DNA of 64,000 nt from Antitrichia curtipendula (lineage: Eukaryota; Streptophyta; Bryopsida; Hypnales; Leucodontaceae), in assembly GCA_951230915.1 (NCBI GenBank), contig OX579641.1, positions 23,972,254-24,036,253 on the forward strand. Reading direction: 5' to 3'. Shown here in pieces: positions 35,399-45,463 of the stretch. Each line of letters begins with the position of its first letter. Within the stretch, counting starts at the first letter, position 1. The notes under the pieces are model-generated. The model was not told where the DNA came from. It saw nothing but the letters and a program-made list of their open reading frames with translations, and did not search any database. Made by a program: the position numbers and the translations under genes.

Positions 35399-36649
35399 TC
35401 CTAGAAGAAAAACATATTTGCTACAACTGGCTAAAATGTGACTACGTATCTTATACAACTATCCTATAGCTAAAGCCCTCTCTATTTGCACCAAGTTCTA
35501 ACTTGATTGTTTTACATCATTAGTACAATGTTTTAGTTAAAAAGTAGTTGTAGAATGAAGTGAATTCATTGTTTTAGTCGCAAAGCAGTCATAGAATGAA
35601 GTGTAGGATTACGGAAGTTGTAATAGTGTTCAAATTTAAAATGAATGTGAACTATTCTGCATCCAATATTCATCATAGTTGTCAATGTAAACAAGTCTAT
35701 GTTCTATAGAATCCATCCTATCTATCTATAGTAACAAAAAACAACTAGGAAATGACTAGAACAAGATTGCAATTGTAAAATGACAATAGTTGTTTCCTAG
35801 TCAATTTCTACTTGTTTTCAAGCCTTTTATTAGTTGTTTCTTAGTTGTTTCCCAATCTTTCCAAATTCATTTCTCAATTGTCTTATATCAATTGTCAAGA
35901 GTACAATTAGATTAAACATATAAGACTTATAAGTTGTTGTACTCTATTGTAATGAATTTTGCCAATAGAATTCTAAGATTTTTACAATCTCCAAATTTAT
36001 ACATTTTATAAATTTCTAGAGTGTAGATTTTTATAATTTGTCAATAAATTTGTAGATTCTATAGAAATATAAAATTATTTAAAATCCAAGAAATTGTAAA
36101 GTTTCCTAAATCAGTGAAATCTATTAAATATCAATATTCAAATTTTTGAAATCTAAAAAAGAAGCTAGATCTAAAATTTCAAAGTCTACAAATTATTGAG
36201 ATTAAAATTTCAAAATCTACAAATCTAGAAGTCATAGACAAGTTGTAAATGATCCTCATATAAACTGCAATAAAGTCACAAATGAATCGCAATAAAGTGA
36301 TAGACGAGTCGCAATTAAGTTAAAGATAAGTCTCAAAAAAGTCACAAATGAGTTGCAAACAAGTCATAAATTAGTCGCAAATAAGTTGCCAAAAAGTTGC
36401 CAAAAAGTTGTACAATTCATTGATTGAGTGACTAACCTCACATAACAATTAATACCACATAAGCAACCACATTAGTGAAATTCATTGTCAAAGTTCTAAA
36501 AAGGTTGTTGTGACCTGCAACTACAATTCTACATACGACTTGTCCACAACGACTACGGGTCTCCAAATTCTCACTAGTAGCAAATGTCTGATGCAACCCA
36601 AAAACTAGTTGTTCTTTGTAGTTGCAAAATCCCTCATTTTCTTCTAGTT
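35399..36649. mobile_element. Non-autonomous CACTA element, 1.25 kb (copy 2, degenerate ends)
   Basis: This is a diverged full-length relative of the element at 30487-31541: CTATACAACTATCCT-like start, AGTCATAGAATGAAG, the GTTGCAAA array, and CTTGTCCACAACGACT near the right end all follow in the same order. The outermost bases have decayed to TCCTAGAAG and CTTCTAGTT. TTT triplets flank both ends, a weak target duplication. About 200 bases longer than copy 1, mostly in AT-rich sequence around 35940-36200. Confidence 0.7.
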
Positions 36650-36978
36650 TTTTATATCTATTTTGGAAAGGCCTTCAAACTACTTGTCTCCCACCCTTCT
36701 TTATTAAATGTGTTCCAAAAATATTCAAGTGACCAATTATCAAATAGAATACAAATTAAAACAACTAAGCTTAGATGAATAGTGATTTGAAGGGCCATTG
36801 CTTGATATGCTAGAATTAAGAACATTATCAATGGATCATTCAAAATGTCTCTAAATATATTTTCTCCGCTAATTGTCTCTCCAAATAAACTTTTAATTTT
36901 TCATTAGTTTATAATTAGATCTTAAAAATTTTATCATTGAAAAGTCAATCCTTTGCAAATCTCTAATAAAACCTACAT

Positions 36979-37211
36979 TAAGACATTAAACAACAAAAAT
37001 AATCTATTTCAAAAGTACACTAAAAATCAATAATTATTGAAATTTTTGCAAATTATGGTTACCAGTGCAAATATTGGCCTAAATGCATTCCAAATTATTG
37101 TGCAAGTGGTCAATATTTGCATTGGTAACCATGATTTGCAAACTCCTCAATAATTTTTGTTTTTTAGTGCACTTTTGGAGAAAATTATTTTCATTGTCTA
37201 ATGTCTAAATT
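36979..37211. mobile_element. Foldback element of about 230 bp
   Basis: Long imperfect arms pair across the middle: GACATTAAACAAC with CATTGTCTAATGTC, AAAGTACACTAAAAA with TTTTTAGTGCACTTT, and GGTTACCAGTGCAAATATTG with CAATATTTGCATTGGTAACC. The loop is only about 40 bases. Non-coding. Confidence 0.7.
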
Positions 37212-38812
37212 TGAGGTTTTTTTGAACGTATTCAAAGTACTTTGGGGTGCAATTCCAATGATAGAAATTTCAAGTTCTAATTATAAAGCAACAAAAAGTT
37301 ATATTTGGAGGGTCTGTATTAATACCAATCCTTATAGAGATGCCCCCTTGACACTTCTTGCTAACCCCAATGCAATGAATAAAATCCCAAAGCACAAACA
37401 ACTGCTAAATGAACTCCAAGAAAGCTGTCAAATGCCTTGTCTCCTTGTCCCTCTTTTCCAAGCCACATTTTTCCTAATGCAATACAATCTAGCCTATTCT
37501 ACCCTACTTCCCGTTTCCAAAAACCTATGTTCCCTAGACTCGTATCCGTCCCATTTGACTGTCCATCCAATCCATACGAATGGCCCCATGTGTTGTTTAT
37601 GTTTGTGAAAAGAATATTTTAATGGCCGCTTTCTCTGACTCTAGTGTTTGTCGTCTTCTACCACCTCCGGAGCAGGAGACGCTGAAAAAGTAAGAAAAGC
37701 CACTGGCCTTTTTCATCAAGTTTTCGACCATTGTTCAGGGAGAATTGTTGATTATGGGAATTCATTATTATAAAACATCCACTCCAATTCTTTCCCATCT
37801 ATATCTCAGTATGGATGAAGAAAGAACAAATATGGGGATAGAAAATGCTCTTCCCCAAACATATCGAGAAAGGTGATTTTGAGTTTTCTACATTTCCTTC
37901 CTTATTGAGAATTTTGCCTTGAGTTCCCTAAATATTTAAGGATGAAGAAAGCAGTTGGTGTATTTTTTCCCCTATCTGAATGAATTTCATCTAGGTAGGG
38001 CTAGGGAATGTTCCTTATGGGGATGTTTTTAGTTGGTGCCTTTGTAAAAATAACCGGTTGGAATGTGAAAATGGAAGATCCAAAATCAAACAAAAAATTG
38101 GTAGCATTTACAGCCAACCAATCTTAAAAACAAAAGGTAGATTTGTAGCCATCACTTTCATAAACTTGCTAAACTTTTAGCTGTTTGCCATTTCGAATCC
38201 AAGGCTAATACCCAAGTTGTTGGACGTGGGTTTGTTCTTGGACAAGGCGGATATTGCTTTAGGGTTGGCCATTGAAGTGCTTGGATAAGGTGGAGCAAGG
38301 GTTGGTCGTGGCGGCCAATCCTTGCTCCGTTGTTTGTGTTTGCTGGATATAATGAAATTTGGAGTTGCGTTTCAAAACTGTCTTGTAACCTTTATAAATT
38401 TGAAGTTGAAAGAAAGTGTCAAATGAGAGTTTGATAAGGAGAGGATGCAAACAGTGCCGTTGGAAAACAAAATGGCTACAAAGAGGAGGCAACTTACCGG
38501 GGCAGCTCCGAGAAAGCTGTTTCCGCCTTTTACATGTAGTTTGCATCAATCAGTCAACGCGAGACGGAACACTGCAGCCTCACAGCTGGACATTGGACAA
38601 CGAACCCGCAAGATTGTGTTTCCAGGCCTCAAGCTGCACAAGCAGACGATGTATCGCAGTTGTGTCTGATCGGACTCCGTCACTTGGATTGCAAGACTCT
38701 GGACTCAAGCTTGCAAGCAAGGACGTCAGTGACCATGGCTCAGACGAAGTAGGTATGGGACTCGTGCTGTATGCCCTTGCTTCCTGTGTTGTAATGTACC
38801 CCGGGCTTTGTG
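37212..38812. other. Intergenic sequence upstream of gene B
   Basis: No gene is supported. Frames at 37201-37608 and 38416-38910 lack family features. The composition from 38400 onward is close to balanced, so promoter or upstream exon sequence of gene B is possible. Confidence 0.4.
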
Positions 38813-39015
38813 CACAGGGCGCTTATTTCAGTCTTCGGTGTTCAATCCCCCGTGAGTCTCACTTTCTTCTGTGTATGCGTGATTGCAACACGTGTCCAAA
38901 ATTACTGTAATTAGTAAACTTTTGTAAACTTTTACAGGTGTCGCAATCACGCATACACAGAAGAAAGTGAGACTCACGGGGATTGAACACCGAAGACTGA
39001 AATAAGCGCCCTGTG
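38813..39015. repeat. Near-perfect 203-nt inverted repeat (possible hairpin RNA source)
   Basis: The arm 38813-38891 pairs with 38938-39015. The arms differ by one inserted C and one substitution over about 78 bases, around a 46-base AT-rich loop. Such identity means the inversion is recent or maintained. It lies about 1.4 kb upstream of gene B. If transcribed, it would fold into a long stem of the kind processed by Dicer-like enzymes; whether it is transcribed cannot be seen. No flanking target duplication is evident, so a miniature element is not proven. Confidence 0.8.
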
Positions 39016-40403
39016 GTGCTTGTATATATATATTCGGCGAATCTAAGCGTTGTTGCGGACTCCTAGCTCCTTGTACTCTGAATGTTGTTTTCAATTGGCC
39101 AAAATGAAACCAGGCACTAGAGAGTCTGTGATAATTGCAAGAAATACACTCATATAGGCCTATATACCTCTTTATCTGTCCTTCCCTGAAACGACATTGC
39201 AGAATATGTTGCACATTATCATTGAGTTGTCGGATAATTATCATTGATCATTATCATTGATTGTCGCCACACACACAAACTCTGTCACTGTCATTTTTAT
39301 GAGACCCCAGGCAGTGAGATTAAAGAGGTGATGGCGTAATCAATCCGTGCAAATAGGCTTGGGGCGAGCCTGTGCAAGGTAGTCCGGTTCAAGGCGGCTG
39401 GGTTGTAACAGAAGTAGCAATTCGGCCTTCACCAGACGTCTTCTGCCTATCGTACTAAGTTTGTTTTGGGAGTTTTAAGGAGTGCCATTTTTCCTCTTGT
39501 AACTGTAACTGTAACGACCGAATTCTCCCCTGTGTAGCTGAGGCTGAGGCTGAGGCTGATTTCGTTAGGATGAGGCCAACCCTAGAGTAATTGCCAACAT
39601 TGTTGTGGTGAGAAGTGAAACCCAGTGTATGTTCAACCCTTGGAACGTAGACTGAACCCCAGTGCAACCTTCACCAGACATAAAGTGCTCTGTAGGTTTT
39701 CAAAACCTCGAAATATCTCATAGCACGTCACATACATGTATGTTTAAGTGCTCAGACACAAGCGAATGTGTCCACATTGCGTAGTTTCGTTTTTTAAGCA
39801 CTAACTTATGGTTGGTTGCTTCATAATCGCAAATATCCCTTGATTGCTAATTGTTTACTGATCCCATTGCCAGCTCTTTGATGTAACGGTCGACCTGGAA
39901 CACATTATGTTTCTAGCCACTGTTTTAGGGATTTTTAAACGTCATCGTTAAGAGAATCGTTTTATTGTTCATTGGTAGACCTCCCTAGAGTCACAAGGAT
40001 CATATGGAGGTTTCAAAATGATACATCTATGAACGTCACCGCATCACTTTGATAGCAAGGAGACCATCCTGAGAACCATAGAAATGATTCTTGAGAAATG
40101 ACTCCAATTTGATTCAAATTAAACTCTGTTACGTTATGACTAGGGTTCCTCTTTAATTTCGTATTTCTCGACGCTACGTCCTGGCTGCTTTTATCACGTC
40201 TTCCTGGAGCTTTACCAGTGCACATTCTCACTGACTTTCATGAATTATTTCTATCTCTTGCAGCGAGGTACAAGATCGCCTATGAATTTATCACCAAGTA
40301 CTCCGTACGTTGGATTGCAAGTCGGCTAGCAAGTAGCTGCATGAGGGGGTATGCATTGAGCCCTCGGACTGCACCATGGTTTTTGTCCGGCTAGGGTCCA
40401 GTC
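39016..40403. other. Putative promoter/leader region of gene B
   Basis: No coding exon is supported. A GAGGCT tandem (about 39538-39560) is the only repeat noted. An in-frame TAG just before the gene B ATG means any upstream coding exon would have to join after about 40395. Confidence 0.4.
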
Positions 40404-42784
40404 ATGGCGCAGCTACTTAAGGATGAACAAGCTTTCGCTAACTTGGACAGCAAGTCGCTCTTTAGTTATTTTGAGAAGCCTGTAACACCACTGCAACCTG
40501 GAGGACGTGATCCAAGCTCTGATGGCCATGGGATGAGAACTCCCGGTAGGCGGCACTCAGCCCACTCCAAGCGTGCTTCGTCAAAGAATGCGTGGGTGCC
40601 ATCGAAAAACTATGCTTCCGAGCCAAAACGAAGGAAGAAACTCAACAGCAGCCTGCTGGAACTGCGGTCCTTGGTTCCGAAAATCACCAAGGTTTGTAGT
40701 CCAAGTGGTGGCGCTTTCTTGTGGGATTTTTCACTGAATGGCAGGGACTTGACAAGCTAACTTAGTTCAACTGCAAATTAGGTTGTTCGAAGCACTGGAG
40801 GATATTTAAAGGTGGCTGAACTCCGAAAGACCCAGGATTCGTGGTTGGAAATGACTAATTTGATTGTCAAAAGTAAACTTCAGGTGCGGCCAAACCGGGG
40901 GCCAAATTTATGTAATCCAAATCAGTGAATCCTGAAGACAGTCTGTAGGTCGAAAAAGGGATAGAATTGAACCCACTCAAAGCTGGCAAAGAATCAGAAG
41001 ATCCCAAACCAAGAAAATGTCTTAACCCTGAGAGGGAGAAAATAAACCACACCACGATGGAGGATTGAGATTGGAGGGGAATATAGTGCAGTTTAAGTCA
41101 TTTTGACTCCTTGATTTTGAGGTTACTTTGTCTGTCTTTTATGCATTTATTCCGCGGTTTTGTTTTCATCGTGCCTTTACTTCTTAACTGTAAGTAAATG
41201 AAATTTTTACACAATGAACTGCCATAATGAACACCAATTTCGTTAAATTGGCGATATTCCATTACATTGGCATAGTTCAGGACTCACAGTCTTGGACCCC
41301 AAATCTATACCTGTCATAGTTTGTGGCCTGAAATTAGACCTTTGTGAATATATATGTCATGGAATACCGCCAATTTAACAAAATTGACGTTATTGTGAAA
41401 ACAGAGCCCTTTACAAGAGAGGTCCAAAATGTTCATGCATAAAATTTTTGAAGTAGTCCATAGTCAATGTCCAGTGATGATAGAATAGGATACACTAAGA
41501 CAGGAATTTAGACACAGAAAGCACATCTGTCAAATTTCCATTTTGGATTTTTCTCCTATATTTTATTGAGGAATAACACGTTAAGACAAAGATAGAGGTC
41601 TACAGATAGCATCCAAAATTAAAGCTGTTGCTTTGTTTTAATCACACATGGTACTTACAAACTGAAATTTTGCTTCCTGTTTTGCTCTGCAGATTGAAGT
41701 TGCGGTTATGAAGGTTGAGGACGAGATTTACAAGCTGACCATAACTTGCCAACTGCATAGGATTTCGCTTTTAAAAGTCAGTCGAGCCATTGAAGGCCAT
41801 ATGATAGATATTGTTTGTTCCAGCTTCTTCACGGCAACTGCGTCCTGCAGCACCACTGCTAAGGTGGGTACACCCAAAACCGCCACTTTTTGCTACTGAG
41901 CCTTAGTTACTACTATTAGACTGGTCAAATTTTCATATATTCTTGTTGGCAAGTGAAAGGAGGTTCCAACGCACCTGAGAACGTGGCATTTGAACATCGT
42001 ATGCAAAAGTTATTAAGGGTCAAAGTTTGTTTCTGAAAGCGCTCCATCCAAACAGGTACATAACTGATTTTGGAAATGTACACAACCTGTAGATGACGCT
42101 TTAAGGTTAGGTGCCATTTGGGGGGTGCCTACCTTATCTGTGTTTTCATTGTCAAGGTAATAATCTACTGGCTGGTCTATTGTTTCGGCATGATTCCTCC
42201 ATTGTTAGTAATAATCCATTTTGAATTTCTTACCTTGGATGATTTAGTTCAATTATGCAGTCAGTTTCGTTAAATTCGCAGAATTCTGGCGCTGAAAAAT
42301 TGTGACATAGATGTACATGGAGGTCTAAAATCTAGGAAGGTATGGATTTATGTTTCTGAATTCAAGTTCAAGGTGCCAAAGTATTGGAATTGACTGCCAA
42401 TTCAATGAAATCGATGTAAATTCCTACAGATATGGCCATTAGGGCCATTAGGGCCATTAGGGCTAGGTGTCAAGATCATATATGTCAATTTTGTTAATTT
42501 GGTGCATTCCACAACATTGGCACTTTGGGGGTGGCCAAAATTGTAATTTCTTTACCGGTGCGTCCTAGTTAATAGAGGTTTGTGTGGATTGAGTTCACAG
42601 TTTTGATGCTGGATCCATGCTAATTCAACAAAATTGATGATCCTATCTTTTGTGTTACAAAATTTAAGGTGACAAGAAGTTTGACAGTCTGCGAGCCTGT
42701 AGATGTGGAGCTGAGACGAGCATGGCGTTGGAGGATCTGGAGTTAAGCATCCGTAAGCTGTCGATGAGTGACTCAGTAAGGTAG
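40404..42784 (+). CDS. Diverged bHLH/ACT-like paralogue (gene B), four predicted exons
   Basis: Predicted exons: 40404-40691, 40782-40883, 41693-41863 and about 42677-42784, all phase 0, giving about 222 residues. The match to gene A is structural: the first exon ends LRSLVPKITK, the third exon is exactly 171 bases in both genes and carries the ACT-like YKLTITCQ...KVSRAIEG pattern, and the last exon ends in an acidic helix (LEDLELSIRKL). The basic region keeps Asn69, Glu73 and Arg77, but residue 74 is proline (CCA at 40623) where gene A has Arg; a proline here should break the DNA-contacting helix. Exon 2 codes 34 residues against 117 in gene A, and its helix 2 is poorly conserved. The stop lies in the end of an inserted miniature element. 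It may be a decaying pseudogene or a non-DNA-binding partner; exon 4 is the least certain. Confidence 0.65.
41229..41392. mobile_element. Intron-associated foldback element, copy b (gene B intron 2)
   Basis: ACACCAATTTCGTTAAATTG at the left faces CGCCAATTTAACAAAATTG at the right. The pair matches copy a in gene A intron 1 in order and spacing, with a TGTGACAT/GTCATAGTTTGTG-type middle. Confidence 0.75.
42258..42414. mobile_element. Intron-associated foldback element, copy c (gene B intron 3)
   Basis: CAGTTTCGTTAAATTCGCAG at the left and GACTGCCAATTCAATGAAAT at the right are inverted counterparts. The middle has AAAATTGTGACATAGATG as in copies a and e. Confidence 0.65.
42431..42467. repeat. 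GGCCATTAG short tandem repeat
   Basis: The 9-bp unit occurs three times plus a partial, between two foldback copies in gene B intron 3. Confidence 0.85.
42483..42641. mobile_element. Intron-associated foldback element, copy d (gene B intron 3)
   Basis: GTCAATTTTGTTAATTTGGT at the left faces CTAATTCAACAAAATTGATG at the right. It lies about 35 bases before the predicted exon 4 acceptor, so it may affect splicing. Confidence 0.65.
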
Positions 42785-43083
42785 GAGTCTCATAAACCGA
42801 CCATCTAAGAGCTGTTTGCCATTTCGGGGAAGCTAAGCTGCTTGAAAAAAATTTCAGTAAATTTTAGTAGGAAGGAAAATGGAATTCGCATCTAACCCAA
42901 GTCGTTTTATATTTTTTGGACCTTTGTGGAATTAGTTATGAATTTTTGAAGTTGAAATCCAATGGTCACTAAAAGCGACCACCCCTTGAAATGTACACTG
43001 TTGGTACATGGAAGAAAACAAAATGTACCTCTGGACCATGATTGGTTTTACAACCCGGTCGGTTTATGAGCCTCCTAACTTAC
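42776..43083. mobile_element. Miniature element with TAAGGTAGGAG termini at the gene B 3' end
   Basis: GTAAGGTAGGAGTCTCATAA at the left faces TTATGAGCCTCCTAACTTAC at the right, and the next bases (ACCGACC and GGTCGGT) also pair. Related full-length copies lie at 45138-45463 (same orientation) and 56144-56461 (opposite), with a partial one in gene A intron 1. The left terminus overlaps the predicted stop of gene B and also presents a good splice donor (GTAAGG). Confidence 0.75.
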
Positions 43084-43156
43084 ATCAATGATCTAATGTG
43101 CAGATGAAGTTAATTTTCAGGAGGACAGGTAAAACCTCAGAGAGTATTACAGTATT

Positions 43157-43243
43157 GTTGATTTCATTAAATTGGCACAATTCCATACACCAAAAATTGT
43201 GACATTCGGCTGCACAAAGGGCAACAAATTTAACAAAATTGAC
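43157..43243. mobile_element. Intron-associated foldback element, copy e (short, downstream of gene B)
   Basis: TTGATTTCATTAAATTGGCA at the left and CAAATTTAACAAAATTGACC at the right; the middle keeps CAAAAATTGTGACAT. It is shorter than the other copies. Confidence 0.6.
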
Positions 43244-43397
43244 CTTGCATATAGTTGCTGTACTTTGTAGTATTTACACATGAACATTCAAAATTCATGT
43301 CTTGTATAAAAGACCCAAATTCATGTCTACCAAACTTGAGCTGGAAGTGGGCAATAGTTGGCCTCGGCCTTGGGGTAGCCCTCTCTGGACACACTAA

Positions 43398-44173
43398 GGG
43401 CCGCTTCACACTATGGCCGACCAAGTCGAGAGGCCGTGAAAGTGAGAGTCCAAACTTTGGTGAGAGTCCAAAGAAATGGACAATAAATAGGCCCTCAAAT
43501 TTAGGAATTGGAGACTTTGGCTGGCCATAGTGTGAAGCCTCCAAAGGCCAAGCCCAAAGTCCAAACCTCACCCGTGTGTTAATTTTTTTCAAGCAAAAGA
43601 TAAAAAAACATGAGAAAGGAGTCCAAAATGGCCTTGGAAAAAAATCAGAGCACATCCTCTTATCATCAAACAAGGAATATGAAGGGTATAAACGGAATAA
43701 AAGGGTGGCATAGGCCATTGAAAGGAAGTAGGTTGAGGGAACTAGGTTCATTGAATGCAAAGACTCTCCATTGTAATGGTAGAGACTAGGTTTCAAACCC
43801 CAATGGCAACTACTAACTACTTAACTACTTAACTATTTAACTACGATACTACAATACTACGATACTACTATACTACAAATACAATCTAACGGGCGTGATT
43901 TTGTCATTTCTAACATTTTTTTGAAAAAAATTCGATGGACTCTCGACCATAGTTTGGGTTAGCTAAAAATGGCGACCCAAACTATAGTCGAGAGTCCTTC
44001 TCGAGGCCATTGCCGTGTAAGCATTTTTTGCCATGTAGGGTGCCACGAGGGCGACGGACTCTTGACTGTGCCGTCTAGTGTAAAGTGCCGAAAGTTCGAA
44101 TTCCTGAATCTCTGAAATTTGATTGGTGGAAACCGACGGACTCGCAATTGTGCTGCCTAGTGTGAAGTGGCCC
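43398..44173. mobile_element. Tourist-like (PIF/Harbinger) miniature element, 776 bp
   Basis: The terminus GGGCCGCTTCACACTATGG faces TAGTGTGAAGTGGCCC. Both ends are flanked by TAA (43395-43397 and 44174-44176), the 3-bp duplication of PIF/Harbinger elements. A further inverted terminus-like piece (GGCCATAGTGTGAAGCC at about 43520) suggests nested or repeated insertion. A 23-bp hairpin lies at 43937-43999. No transposase frame is present. Confidence 0.75.
43937..43999. repeat. Hairpin inside the Tourist-like element
   Basis: GGACTCTCGACCATAGTTTG and the inverse CAAACTATAGTCGAGAGTCC pair with one mismatch, extending to GGT/ACC, around a 15-base loop. Confidence 0.8.
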
Positions 44174-44176
44174 TAA

Positions 44177-45137
44177 TTAGGTTATTTTTGCTTAAAACCT
44201 CCAAAGTTTGTCTAATTTGTTCATTTTGATCAATTAAGAAGATCCTATAAATTAAAATAAATAAATTCATGCACCTCAACGAGATTAAGATGTATATTCC
44301 TCATGAATTTTTATTTATTTATAATTAAAATTTTGGATCTTTTTATAGAGGTGAGAAAAAACGTTGAATTTTGGGATTTGCGAGCATTATAGTGCACACT
44401 TTATTAAACTTTTATTACTAAAATTAATTATTTTATGCATTGGACCACTAAATGTAAGTCACATCCAAAAATGTTATTAATTTTAAATTATTTGATATTC
44501 CAAATGCTTGTTTTTGAGGATTCTAGATGTTTGGGACAATATTTATTTTTACAAATTAAAAATTCATTAAAAATTCTTAGAATTCTTTTATTGTGATGAA
44601 TTTTTTTTCTCTTGATACATTACTAGTGTAGGCAACTAAAACCACATTTCGTGAAATCATACTTTATTATATTTAAAAGATGAAGTCATTTGACACACTG
44701 CAATGGACTGACATTGTAGGTGGGACAACGTTTTGGGGTATCCAAAGCCGACCATTGCCAAATGCATTTTGAATCTGATTATATGATCCACATGGATCCT
44801 GAGATTTAGTTTAGGAAAAGTGTAGACATGTTCATTGTTTATGATCCTGACTAAAAAGTTAACAGGTTTCAATTTTTACTTTTAAAAAAAATCATTTTAC
44901 TACAAAAAAGAATAATGCAACCACGGCTCTGCTGGAGGTTTTATGAATTAGAAGAATAAGGTAGAGACACCCATTCCCGTCCCTTTAAGAATTCCTTCCT
45001 CATGTACAAGTTGAGCACATTTTCCTTCTAGAATGTACTTCATTGGTACATGATGACAAAATTGGGTGTAGGGGTGGGAATGGTGCATCTACTTTAGCTG
45101 TAGTGATTTCAAGAAGACTACAATCATTTGGAGGATG
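44177..45137. other. AT-rich intergenic sequence
   Basis: No gene is supported on either strand. Confidence 0.5.
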
Positions 45138-45463
45138 GCTAAGGTACGGGTTCATAAAGTGCCCATTTAAAAATTGAAAATAGATTTGGGAAGGTTAGAC
45201 TTCTTGAAACATTTTTTAGTAAATTTTCATGAAAGACAAATGGATTTGGCATCTAATTCAAGTTGTTTCATATTTTTGAAGCTTTATGGGATTATTTATG
45301 AATTTTTGAAGTTGAAACCCAATAGTCATTTAAAGCATCCACTTCCTAAAATATACATTGTTGGTACATTGCCAAAGCAATGAGAAAGAAAAATACAAAA
45401 ATAGTATACATTTTAGGAGGTGGATGCTTTTAGAGACCAAATGCTCTATGGACCTCCTAGCTT
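45138..45463. mobile_element. TAAGGTAGGAG-family miniature element, second full copy
   Basis: GCTAAGGTACGGGTTCATAA at the left and GACCTCCTAGCTTA at the right are inverted. The interior (TCTTGAAACATTTTTTAGT, GAATTTTTGAAGTTGAAACC) follows the copy at 42776. An added internal inverted repeat pairs AAGCATCCACTTCCTAAAAT with ATTTTAGGAGGTGGATGCTT. Confidence 0.7.

Noticed and set aside
37201..37608. 135-codon plus-strand frame
   Set aside because: No recognisable motif; it begins within the right end of the foldback at 36979-37211, and the amino-acid pattern follows local base composition.
38843..38860. GTGTTCAATCCCC resembling a tRNA T-arm/B box
   Set aside because: No acceptor stem, D-arm or anticodon arm can be folded around it; it is part of the hairpin arm.
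38416..38910. 164-codon plus-strand frame upstream of gene B
   Set aside because: It overlaps another frame of similar quality, runs into the arm of the inverted repeat, and has no domain or splice logic linking it to gene B.
43230..43796. 188-codon minus-strand frame
   Set aside because: It runs across the left end of the TAA-flanked miniature element, so it is a chance frame through mobile-element sequence.
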